DNA of 64,000 bases from Candidatus Riflebacteria bacterium HGW-Riflebacteria-2 (GTDB taxonomy: Bacteria > Muiribacteriota > Ozemobacteria > Ozemobacterales > Ozemobacteraceae): positions 88,279 through 152,278 of the forward strand of contig PGYA01000004.1 of NCBI GenBank assembly GCA_002839435.1, in the 5' to 3' direction. Every line of letters starts with the position of its first letter. Position 1 is the first letter of the stretch. Shown here in pieces: positions 33,878 to 41,599 of this stretch. Both the position numbers and the translations under genes were made by a program. The notes under the pieces were generated by a model, which saw only the letters and a list, made by a program, of their open reading frames with translations, was not told the origin of the DNA and did no database searches.

Positions 33878-35144
33878 AGCCAGCGATTTCGACTTTTTCC
33901 CGACGCCTCTTGATTTGCATACTCCTTGGCGTGTCCAGAAACAGCAGTTGATGGGGATTGAAATTCACGCCAACGCAATCATAAATATACTTGATAAGCG
34001 CTATATAGCGCATGCCGACTCGCGGCATACAGCTGTTGCCCTGTTTTTGTCGTGTCTGCTGCTCGGGTTTCTGCTCGACATTCTTACGCCGGTAGCTGGC
34101 GTTTTTTTGACCTTCGTTTTTATGGGAGGCGCCTTATGGCACTCTTATACGTCCTATCATGTTGCCCGCCAGCTGTTCAACTGCTCGGCCCTGCTTTTCA
34201 GTTACCCGGCGATCTGGGCTATCGCGACCCTGACCAATTATGTGCGCCAGCGCGTTCGCGCCCAGAAGACGAAAGACATGTTCTCGCGCTTCGTTGCAGC
34301 TGACGTCGTGCAATACATGCTCGACAACCCGGATATGGTCAAGCCGGGTGGCGAAAAGGTTGAGCTGACAATTTTCTTCTCAGACGTCGCCGGTTTTACT
34401 TCGATTTCTGAGGCTCTGACGCCTGAAGAACTTGTCGTTCTTCTCAATGAATATCTTGGCGCCATGACTGACCTGCTATTTGAATATGGCGGCACCCTTG
34501 ACAAGTTTATTGGTGACGCTGTCATGGCCTTCTGGAATTTCCCGCGCAAACAAGATGACCACGCAGTTAGAGGCTGTCTCTGTGCCCTCGCCATGCAGCG
34601 CAAAATCAATGAGCTCCAGATTGGTTGGGCGGAAAGGGGTCTGCCGCGAGTTTCTGCCCGTGCCGGCCTGAATACGGCCAACGTTGTTGTCGGCTATATG
34701 GGCTCTTCAAAGGCCCAGATGAACTTTACCTGTATGGGCGACGGCGTAAACCTTGCGTCACGTCTTGAAGGCGCTAACAAGGAATACGGTACCGCGCTCA
34801 TGGTAAGCGATGCCACCTTTCAGAGAGCCAAACATGTCGTTGTTGGCCGCTTCCTTGATTTCCTGGCGGTCAAGGGTAAAAAAGAACCGGTCAAGGTGCA
34901 TGAACTTGTTTGCGAAGTCGGCAATGAACCGCCCGGCTGGAACGAGTTGATCGAACTGTATGACCGGGCGATCCAGCTCCATCTTGAGCGCAAATGGGAC
35001 GAAGCCATCGCGACATTTGAGCAGATCCTCGCCCGCTGGCCAGATGACGGCCCAAGTCACACCTACATCGCCAGGTGCAACGAATACAAGCAGGCCCCGC
35101 CGCCAGAAGGATGGGATGGCAGGTATATCCTGACCCACAAATAA
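33717..35144 (+). CDS. Class III adenylate/guanylate cyclase with TPR tail, C-terminal part of the frameshifted gene
   Basis: The track's ATG at 33717 lies in the wrong-frame overlap, and true coding probably begins near 33860 (EPWVCEASDFDFFPTPLD), continuing the CHASE2 end (MGIEIHANAIINILDKRYI). Two or three TM helices follow (TAVALFLSCLLLGFLLDILTP, VAGVFLTFVFMGGALW). The cyclase domain has both metal-binding aspartates (FFSDVAGFTSIS and KFIGDAVMAFW), the adenine-site region CMGDGVNLASRLEG with the catalytic N and R, and the usual spacing, so it looks catalytically competent. A TPR-like pair closes the protein (AIQLHLERKWDEAIATFEQIL). It would make cAMP or cGMP in response to the CHASE2 ligand. 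If expressed alone it would lack the sensor. Confidence 0.8.
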   Translation: MDRPLTHPETRLLSARFHFMSVSIEKPLLIFTVRCRTKKLCCPKTPTGEPWVCEASDFDFFPTPLDLHTPWRVQKQQLMGIEIHANAIINILDKRYIAHADSRHTAVALFLSCLLLGFLLDILTPVAGVFLTFVFMGGALWHSYTSYHVARQLFNCSALLFSYPAIWAIATLTNYVRQRVRAQKTKDMFSRFVAADVVQYMLDNPDMVKPGGEKVELTIFFSDVAGFTSISEALTPEELVVLLNEYLGAMTDLLFEYGGTLDKFIGDAVMAFWNFPRKQDDHAVRGCLCALAMQRKINELQIGWAERGLPRVSARAGLNTANVVVGYMGSSKAQMNFTCMGDGVNLASRLEGANKEYGTALMVSDATFQRAKHVVVGRFLDFLAVKGKKEPVKVHELVCEVGNEPPGWNELIELYDRAIQLHLERKWDEAIATFEQILARWPDDGPSHTYIARCNEYKQAPPPEGWDGRYILTHK

Positions 35145-35164
35145 CCTCTTTTCTCTATCGTGCT

Positions 35165-35178
35165 CGTAATCGTAATCG
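35165..35178. repeat. Short CGTAAT copy
   Basis: CGTAATCGTAATCG, two units and a bit of the hexamer that forms the 11-copy array at 21001. The surrounding stretch 35145-35433 (289 bp) contains no other gene; it has a T8 run near 35200, a CTGCG/CGCAG imperfect hairpin around 35240 and AT-rich sequence before the RNase D gene. Confidence 0.7.
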
Positions 35179-35433
35179 CCGCTGGCATGATTGGCACAGT
35201 TTTTTTTGAGCGATTAAACCATGCATCGACAAATGGATGCTGCGACTTCGCTTTGCTTCGCGCAGAATGTGACTGAAAAGTGTGCAATCGCACTCCCAAT
35301 CACTTTCTATCTCTTCCCGGTAACAGACCTGCGTCAAATTATTAAAAAAAATAGTGCCTGATGACAGTAAAGTGTGATAATTATTGTTTGACCGCCGTTC
35401 TGGACAAAACAGCCATACACAATCAGGAACAGA

Positions 35434-36654
35434 ATGAAACCAGAATTTGATTATCACAGATTTATTGACAACGCCATGGTCGTGGAAACTGCCGAGCAGT
35501 TGGAAGCTTTTTTCAAACGTGCCGAAGGCAGCGATATAATAGCGCTTGATGTTGAATCAGCCGGGTTCTATCGCTATTATTCCCGGGTAAATCTCATTCA
35601 GATTGCCACCAGAGCCGAAGCCGCTATTATTGACCCACAGAAAATCAAAGATTTTTCAAGTTTCCAGAAGTTCGCAGCTTCCAGCAGCTGCATCTGGCTC
35701 TTCCACGGCGGTGATTACGATATTTCGATGCTGGCGCGCGACCTCGAAATCTATATTCCACGCATGTTCGATACCCGTAAGGCCGCCGAATTTCTCGGTC
35801 AGCGAGAACTTGGTCTCAGAGCGCTGACCGAAAAATATCTCGGCTTCACCCTGGATAAGCGATTGCAGCGCTGCGACTGGTCTCGCCGTCCTTTGACGCC
35901 GGCGATGAAGGAATACGGTCTGCTTGACGCCGTCTGTCTCGTGCCCATATTTGATTTCATGGTTCGTGAGCTCGATGATCTTGGCCGCCTCGACTGGACT
36001 ATGCAGGAATGTGAATATATAGCCCGTGCCTCAAGAGAAGTCTCTCCACCAAAGCGTAATCCATATGCTTTTCGCATTAAGGGTTCTTCGCGACTGTCTC
36101 CCCGATCTCTGGCCGTGTTGCGCTCGGTATGGGAGCTTCGCGAAAAAATCGCCGAGCGTCAGGATCGTGCCTCGTTCATGCTTCTCAGCAATCAGGCCCT
36201 GCTAGAAATTGCCCGCCAGATCCCGCGCACTGTCTCCGGGCTTTCAGTTATAAAACATATCGGTCGTGATTTTCTTAACCGCTATGGCCAGGATTTGCAG
36301 GCTGCCATACGCGAAGGCATCGAATCCGATCTGACCGATCTCGAACCGCCGCCGCGCCCGCGGGAACGCCATGAACTGCTCAATGCCTGGGAAGGCGAGC
36401 TTGCCAAGGCGTTGCGTGAAATACGCGATGAGGTAGCCGGTCGATTGCAGATTCCAGCGCCTGTTCTTGCTCCAACCCATGCTTTGTATGACCTTGCAAA
36501 GTTGCGTCCGGAAACAATGGGGCAGCTGGTGCAGAGCGAGATACTGCACGAATGGCAGGCTCGGCAGCTTGGTGATGGATTTCTTGCCGTTTTGCAGCAG
36601 GAACCGCCGCAAAAGATTCGCAAAAGCCGCCGCCGTCGCCGTCGCCCTATCTGA
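35434..36654 (+). CDS. rnd: Ribonuclease D
   Basis: 406 residues. The DEDD exonuclease motifs are visible: ALDVESAGF (Asp and Glu near 39/41), FHGGDYDISML (Asp near 92) and the third motif EYGLLDAV with Tyr and Asp (DEDDy type). An HRDC domain occupies about 215-295 (LSPRSLAVLRSVWELREKIAERQD, LSNQALLEIARQIP). It removes 3' nucleotides during tRNA and other RNA maturation. The C-terminus ends in a basic Arg/Lys tail (KIRKSRRRRRRPI), suitable for RNA contact. Start ATG has AGGAAC upstream. It stands alone between two intergenic regions. Confidence 0.9.
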   Translation: MKPEFDYHRFIDNAMVVETAEQLEAFFKRAEGSDIIALDVESAGFYRYYSRVNLIQIATRAEAAIIDPQKIKDFSSFQKFAASSSCIWLFHGGDYDISMLARDLEIYIPRMFDTRKAAEFLGQRELGLRALTEKYLGFTLDKRLQRCDWSRRPLTPAMKEYGLLDAVCLVPIFDFMVRELDDLGRLDWTMQECEYIARASREVSPPKRNPYAFRIKGSSRLSPRSLAVLRSVWELREKIAERQDRASFMLLSNQALLEIARQIPRTVSGLSVIKHIGRDFLNRYGQDLQAAIREGIESDLTDLEPPPRPRERHELLNAWEGELAKALREIRDEVAGRLQIPAPVLAPTHALYDLAKLRPETMGQLVQSEILHEWQARQLGDGFLAVLQQEPPQKIRKSRRRRRRPI

Positions 36655-36779
36655 CACTATTTGCGTTACAAATAGTATGCATTGCAGTAGAAACTACTCT
36701 GTGCTTCTAATGGTTGGCCAGCTGGTTTGCGAAAAAATGGCGAGCTCAGGGTTACAAAACACTTTTTTTTCAGAAACTA

Positions 36780-36808
36780 TTGCGTAGCGGTGTACCAATC
36801 CGTATAAT
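36780..36808 (+). promoter_or_regulatory. Sigma70-type promoter of the C25 protease gene
   Basis: TTGCGT (36780-36785), 17-nt spacer, and a perfect TATAAT (36803-36808), 49 nt before the TTG start at 36858. The remaining part of the 203-bp gap (36655-36779) shows nothing I can name. Confidence 0.7.
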
Positions 36809-36857
36809 CAAAATACTAAGCTTTTATAAGTATGACAAGTAATTAGGAGGAAAGAGC

Positions 36858-38804
36858 TTGAAACGTTTTACCAGTTTGTTTATCGTTCTTTGTCTGCTCG
36901 GCTCTGGCGCCGCTTTTGCCGCTGGAGTGTCTGTTAGCACTGCGCGTGGTTATTCTACCACTCTGACCATTGATTGTCCCAAGGTTGAATTGACTGAAGC
37001 TCAGGTTCTGGGTGCCAAGGCCTATCTGGTATCTGCTCCCGAAGCATCTCTCTCTTCAGACAAAGACGCCCCGACCCTGCCGGTCTATACCGCCATGGTC
37101 ATGGTAGACCCGGTTCGTCGCCCGGTTTTCCAGGTTAACAGCCTTGAATCCGAAGTAATCGAACTTGATGCACGTGTAATGCCCAGCAAAGGCAACTTTA
37201 CCCGCAACATCAGCCCCGCTGACGTGCCTTATAACTTTGGCCCGGCTTATGAAGCCAACACCTGGTATCCCGCTGACAAAGACCTTGTCACCATGGGCGA
37301 ACCTTTTATCTTCCGCGATATCCGCGGTGTAAACATGATCGTTAACCCCGTTCAGTATAATCCAGTACAGAACAAGCTCAGAATCCACAAGAAGATACAG
37401 GTTTCCATCAATGCTGACGAAAAAGCTTCTAAGAACACCATGAAGAAGTCAAACCCGATCAGCAAAGTATTCGAACCCATCTATAAAAACACTTTCGTTA
37501 ACTACAAAGAAGCCGCTCGCCGCCTTCCCCGTCTTGACGAAAATGGCCGCCTCCTCATCATCTGCTACGACGATTTCATGAACGCCATGAAACCCTTCGT
37601 AGACTGGAAGAAGAAAATTGGTATCAATGTTAAACTGGTTCCGCTCAGCGAAGTTGGCAAGACCAATACCGAAATTCAGGCTTTCATCAATGATGAATTC
37701 AATCAGGGTGCTCTTACTCATGTAATGCTGGTTGGCGATGCCGAACAGATCCCGACCAACAAGGGCGTTAAAGAACGCGCCGACTCTGACCCCTGCTACG
37801 TAAAAATCGCCGGCGACGATCACGTTCCGGATGCAATCATCAGCCGCCTGTCTGCTACCTCTGAAAAAGACGTGGCCTATCAGGTTGCCAAGTTCATCAA
37901 CTATGAACGTTTCCCGACCGAAGATAAAGCTTGGTATACCAGAGGCCTCGGCATTGGTTCGAACGAAGGTAACCCGACCGACAAAGCTTACATCGAAGAA
38001 ATCCGTCAGGTTCTTCTTGGCAAAATGTTCACCGAAATCGCTACTGCCTATGACCCGGGTGCAACTGCTGCTATGGTCGCTGAAGCCGTAAACAAAGGCC
38101 TCAGCCTGATCAATTATCTTGGCCATGGCTCCGGCACCAGCTGGGGTACTACCCGCTTCAACAACACCAATGCTGGTCAGCTCAAAAACGGCTGGATGAT
38201 GCCAATAATCTGGGATGTCGCCTGTGTTAACGGTCGTTTCGTTAACTACACCGGTTTCGGCGAAGCCTGGATGCGCTCAGGCAACATCGAAGCTCCCGCC
38301 GGCGCCGTTTCTTATGCCGGTGCGACCACCAACATGGAATGGGTTCCACCGATCCACGTTCAGGCCGAATTCAACAAGAACTACATTGCCAATGACGTCT
38401 ACAAGACCACTGGTGGTATATTCTTCAATGGTATCATGAAGGGTCTCGAACTCTATACGACAGATCCCAAGAAATCTGGCGTCATGATGCTTGAGCAGTG
38501 GCATCTCTATGGTGATGGCACCACCCTGGTTCGCTTCAAGGCTCCGACCAAGGTCACTGCCAAGAATCGCGCTACCCGCAATGGTGATGCAGTAACCGTA
38601 AAAGTTAACGTTGTCGATGAAAACGGCAAGGCCGTAAGCAACGCCCGCGTTACCGTTTACACTGAAGGCGTCGAAGACATTCGCGTCGCTACCACCAACG
38701 ACGAAGGTGAAGCAGTTGTGACCATGGAAAACATGACCGCCGGTTATGTAACCATCATCCACTCAGACATCGTTCCGGTTGTAGACGAACCGATCGTTTT
38801 CTGA
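36858..38804 (+). CDS. Gingipain-type cysteine peptidase (family C25), secreted
   Basis: 648 residues from a TTG start with AGGAGG 6-7 nt upstream. Signal peptide MKRFTSLFIVLCLLGSGAAFA, then a propeptide-like beta domain (about 20-200), then the C25 catalytic domain: GRLLIICYDDFMNAMKPFVDWKKKIG, THVMLVGDAEQIP, the catalytic His in INYLGHGSGTSWG (about 423) and the catalytic Cys in IWDVACVNGRF (about 456). A C-terminal Ig or carboxypeptidase-regulatory-like domain follows (VNVVDENGKAVSNARVTVYT). There is no type IX sorting domain. Codon choice (AAC, ACC, GAA, CGC/CGT, ATC) is markedly more biased than in neighbouring genes, which with the strong promoter and terminators suggests very high expression. 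Confidence 0.88.
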   Translation: MKRFTSLFIVLCLLGSGAAFAAGVSVSTARGYSTTLTIDCPKVELTEAQVLGAKAYLVSAPEASLSSDKDAPTLPVYTAMVMVDPVRRPVFQVNSLESEVIELDARVMPSKGNFTRNISPADVPYNFGPAYEANTWYPADKDLVTMGEPFIFRDIRGVNMIVNPVQYNPVQNKLRIHKKIQVSINADEKASKNTMKKSNPISKVFEPIYKNTFVNYKEAARRLPRLDENGRLLIICYDDFMNAMKPFVDWKKKIGINVKLVPLSEVGKTNTEIQAFINDEFNQGALTHVMLVGDAEQIPTNKGVKERADSDPCYVKIAGDDHVPDAIISRLSATSEKDVAYQVAKFINYERFPTEDKAWYTRGLGIGSNEGNPTDKAYIEEIRQVLLGKMFTEIATAYDPGATAAMVAEAVNKGLSLINYLGHGSGTSWGTTRFNNTNAGQLKNGWMMPIIWDVACVNGRFVNYTGFGEAWMRSGNIEAPAGAVSYAGATTNMEWVPPIHVQAEFNKNYIANDVYKTTGGIFFNGIMKGLELYTTDPKKSGVMMLEQWHLYGDGTTLVRFKAPTKVTAKNRATRNGDAVTVKVNVVDENGKAVSNARVTVYTEGVEDIRVATTNDEGEAVVTMENMTAGYVTIIHSDIVPVVDEPIVF

Positions 38805-38816
38805 TCAAGTTACCAT

Positions 38817-38850
38817 AAAAAACCGGCCACCTCGGTGGCCGGTTTTTTTA
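38817..38850 (+). terminator. Rho-independent terminator, usable on both strands
   Basis: AAAAAACCGGCCACC-TC-GGTGGCCGGTTTTTTT: an 11-bp perfect stem with A and T runs on either side, 12 nt after the protease stop codon. It terminates the protease transcript and may also act on transcripts arriving from pgpA. Confidence 0.92.
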
Positions 38851-38854
38851 TGGG

Positions 38855-38898
38855 ATAAAATGAGACAGCGCCCCGTTGGGGGCGCTGTCTCATTTTAT
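38855..38898 (-). terminator. 20-bp palindromic terminator between convergent genes
   Basis: ATAAAATGAGACAGCGCCCC and GGGGCGCTGTCTCATTTTAT form a perfect 20-bp stem with a GTTG loop, beginning within the pgpA stop region. AT-rich ends replace long U-runs. Together with the hairpin at 38817 it gives a double barrier between the protease gene and the rimO-pgsA-pgpA operon. Confidence 0.8.
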
Positions 38899-39401
38899 TA
38901 AATGATCCCGTTAAGCAGAATGATACGCAGAATCAGATTGGCTACCATGCCGGCAGCGAGGTCGTCGGCAACAATGCCGGTGCCGCCGCGAAAAGTCTGA
39001 AACAGGTTGATAGGAAAAGGCTTGAGAATATCAAGCAGGCGGAACAGGATGAAACCGGCAAAAATGGCCGTATAGCTGGCATCCCAGATGAAAAGCAGCG
39101 TTGCCCACATGCCCAGCGCTTCGTCTATTACCACTTCTTCAGGGTCGATGCTGCGGTCGATTTTTTCGATGCGCTCAGAAACCCCGATTGCGATCAGGGT
39201 GAAAGTAAAAAACAGACCGATCTGCGGCCAGGCGCCGAGATTGCGGGTCGCCATAAACAGGGCGATGCCAGGCAGGCTGCCGAGAGTCCCCGGCGCCTTT
39301 TTGATGTAACCAAGACCGAAGCATGAGCCCAGCAGTTTTATACTGCCGATGCTTGCCGAGCTGCTAGTCCAGGAAGTGCCAATTCTTTTTGAAGTAGTCA
39401 T
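38898..39401 (-). CDS. pgpA: Phosphatidylglycerophosphatase A
   Basis: 167 residues. PgpA motifs are in order: GSCFGLGYIKKAPGTLGSLPG, DPEEVVIDEALGMW, LFRLLDILKPFPINLFQ and GGTGIVADDLAAGMVANLIL, with several membrane helices. It removes the phosphate from phosphatidylglycerophosphate to give phosphatidylglycerol in the inner membrane, the step after PgsA. The 5' end overlaps pgsA by 38 nt if the first ATG is used; a later start would shorten only the unconserved N-terminus. Confidence 0.93.
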   Translation of the reverse strand: MTTSKRIGTSWTSSSASIGSIKLLGSCFGLGYIKKAPGTLGSLPGIALFMATRNLGAWPQIGLFFTFTLIAIGVSERIEKIDRSIDPEEVVIDEALGMWATLLFIWDASYTAIFAGFILFRLLDILKPFPINLFQTFRGGTGIVADDLAAGMVANLILRIILLNGII

Positions 39402-39972
39402 ATCCAGAATATAGGGTTGTCACGGCTGCGATTATCATCAGGGTCTGAATCGTCACAGCGTAGATCTGCATCAGCCGGGCAAGCCATTCCTGATGCGCGT
39501 AAGTGAGAAGAAAAATCCTGATGGTCAAAAAACACAATGTTGTGATAATGGCGGTCATTTGTGCTGTGGTTTTGAGTTTGCCGGCACTGCTGGCGTCGAT
39601 GACCTTGCCGCGTTCGGCGCAGATGAGCCTGAGTCCTGTGACGGCGAATTCGCGGGCGATGATAATTATGGCTACCCAGGCAGCGGTGTGGGTGAATTCG
39701 CGGTATTCGACCATGGCTATCAGGGCGGTCGAAACCAGCAGCTTGTCGGCGATCGGATCCATGAAGCGACCAAATGTCGTGACCTGCTGGTATTTTCTGG
39801 CCAGGTAGCCGTCATAATAGTCTGTTATCGCAGCCAATATGAAAATCAGGGTGGCAACGGCCTTGCCCCAGTCGCCTTCGAGTGCTGATCCTGGCGAACG
39901 GTAAAAAAAGGCCGCCATGAAGAAAGGTATTGCTACCACGCGGGCAACTGTAAGTCTGGTGGCGAGATTCAT
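39364..39972 (-). CDS. pgsA: CDP-diacylglycerol-glycerol-3-phosphate 3-phosphatidyltransferase
   Basis: 202 residues. The CDP-alcohol phosphatidyltransferase signature DxxDGxxARxxxxxTxxGxxxDxxxD is seen as DYYDGYLARKYQQVTTFGR-FMDPIADKL. Multiple membrane helices. It makes phosphatidylglycerophosphate from CDP-diacylglycerol and glycerol 3-phosphate. It overlaps rimO by 4 nt (ATGA) and pgpA follows, giving the two consecutive steps of phosphatidylglycerol synthesis in one operon. Confidence 0.94.
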   Translation of the reverse strand: MNLATRLTVARVVAIPFFMAAFFYRSPGSALEGDWGKAVATLIFILAAITDYYDGYLARKYQQVTTFGRFMDPIADKLLVSTALIAMVEYREFTHTAAWVAIIIIAREFAVTGLRLICAERGKVIDASSAGKLKTTAQMTAIITTLCFLTIRIFLLTYAHQEWLARLMQIYAVTIQTLMIIAAVTTLYSGYDYFKKNWHFLD

Positions 39973-41261
39973 TCAGCCATCTCCGCCGTAAAATCGTATG
40001 AATCTGCGCTGGTAATGCGAACCTCAATAATGTCGCCCGGCTTGACCTCAGGTCGACCCATAATGGTTGTCGTGTTATCGACTTCATAGGCATCGCCGGT
40101 GGTTCGTGCCAGTACGCGATCGGGTAGAATTTCATCAACGATGACCTGGGTGACCTTGTTGACCAACCTCTGGTTTTGTTCGCCGACAATCAGCTGCTGC
40201 AGCGTCATGAGCTGGTCGAGGCGTGCCTGTCGGGTAGAAGTTCTGGTTTGTGGTTTGAGCTTCTCTGCTAATGTGCCTTCTTCTTCGGAATAGGCAAATG
40301 CTCCGACACGGTCGAGCGGATGCTCTTCGATGAAGTTGATGAGCCGTTCAAAATCGCGCTTTTGCTCGCCCGGAAAGCCGACAATAAAAGTACTTCTGAT
40401 GATGCTGTCGGGAAAATGGCTGCGAATATGCCTGATCAGTCCGACGAGATGCTCGGGCGAAGTATGCCGGTTCATTGCTTCGAGAATGCGCTTGGAAATA
40501 TGCTGGAAGGGTATGTCGAAGTAGGGGAGGACTTTTGGAATGCTGTAAAGTTCATCGATAAGCCGCTGGGTAAGACCACGCGGATGCATATAATGGAGTC
40601 GCAGCCATTCGATCCCTTCGATGGCTGACAGCTCTTTTACGAGTGCTGGCAAAGTGCATCTGTCGCCGATTTCGCTGCCGTATCTGGTGATGTCCTGGGC
40701 TACCACTGACAGCTCTTTTGCTCCAGAAGCAGCCAGTTGGCGGGCGTCTGCGATTATCTCGTCGTGCGGGCGCGAGTGAAATGGCCCCCTGATACCGGGA
40801 ATGGCGCAATAAGTGCAGCGGTTGCTGCACCCTTCAGCTATTTTGAGAATGCCGATATGCGGAGGTGTAAAAAATCGCCAGCTCTGACTGAAGTCAGGCG
40901 TTAGCCGCTTCGGACCTAAGAGCGAAATCAGGCTGTTCAGCTGATCTTCGCTTAAAAATTCAAAAAGGTGGTCTATTTCTGGAATTTCACTCTGTATCTC
41001 GGAGCGGTATCTCTTTACCAGGCATCCAAATACGCAGACCTGAACCTCTGGGCGTATGCTTTTTACGGCGAGGTTGTCCATTATTGTCGCAAGCGACTCT
41101 TCTTTGGCGTCTCTGATAAATCCGCATGTGTTTATCATGATCAGGTCGGCCTGGTCAGGCTTTTCTGCCCAGACCCAGCCGGCGCCAGCAAAGCGGTTGG
41201 CTATGTGCTCTGAGTCTGCTGTGTTCTTGGTGCATCCAAGCGATATCAGGTGAAATTTCAT
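39969..41261 (-). CDS. rimO: Ribosomal protein S12 methylthiotransferase RimO
   Basis: 430 residues. An N-terminal UPF0004 domain with its cluster cysteines (SLGCTKN, INTCGF, FGCLVKR), a radical SAM domain with CSNRCTYC near residue 145-150, and a C-terminal TRAM domain (LPDRVLARTTGDAYEVDNTTTI). EGCSNRCTYCAIPGIRGPFHSR is typical of RimO rather than MiaB. It methylthiolates the conserved Asp of ribosomal protein S12. The rimO-pgsA pairing is common across bacteria. AAAGGT lies about 10 nt upstream. Confidence 0.94.
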   Translation of the reverse strand: MKFHLISLGCTKNTADSEHIANRFAGAGWVWAEKPDQADLIMINTCGFIRDAKEESLATIMDNLAVKSIRPEVQVCVFGCLVKRYRSEIQSEIPEIDHLFEFLSEDQLNSLISLLGPKRLTPDFSQSWRFFTPPHIGILKIAEGCSNRCTYCAIPGIRGPFHSRPHDEIIADARQLAASGAKELSVVAQDITRYGSEIGDRCTLPALVKELSAIEGIEWLRLHYMHPRGLTQRLIDELYSIPKVLPYFDIPFQHISKRILEAMNRHTSPEHLVGLIRHIRSHFPDSIIRSTFIVGFPGEQKRDFERLINFIEEHPLDRVGAFAYSEEEGTLAEKLKPQTRTSTRQARLDQLMTLQQLIVGEQNQRLVNKVTQVIVDEILPDRVLARTTGDAYEVDNTTTIMGRPEVKPGDIIEVRITSADSYDFTAEMAE

Positions 41262-41599
41262 AGTGATAGAATACCTTTCTACCGCCTAAAAGGCAAGTAG
41301 TCTTGCTGGTGCCCAGCATCCAAAAATCTGGTTTCAAATCGACAGAAGATTCATTTAGCACATTTAAATGCGTAGTATTTATCATGATTATGATAAAATT
41401 CTGAATTAGTTTTGATATTATGATTATATATCTTTAATAATGATAGGTTTTTAGTGGCTTGCTTGGGGCTGGTAAAATATTGAAGCGAAGGTATTCTTGA
41501 ACCTTGGGTTAGTGGAAGGTAAAATGAAAACTATGCAAAACAAATCACGTTTGTCTGCCGAAAAACATGTTGATAAGCTTATTTGCGGGAGGATTCTTT
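41262..41599. other. AT-rich divergent intergenic region
   Basis: 338 bp between rimO (minus) and the SLBB gene (plus). The middle (41380-41460) is strongly AT-rich and carries the promoter candidate listed separately. The ORF 41497..41733 in the track starts here but runs out of frame through the SLBB gene and has no independent support. Confidence 0.6.
41412..41440 (+). promoter_or_regulatory. Candidate promoter of SLBB gene
   Basis: TTGATA (41412-41417), 17-nt spacer, TAATAA (41435-41440) in the most AT-rich part of the region. The implied leader of about 150 nt is long, so another start site is possible. Confidence 0.35.
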
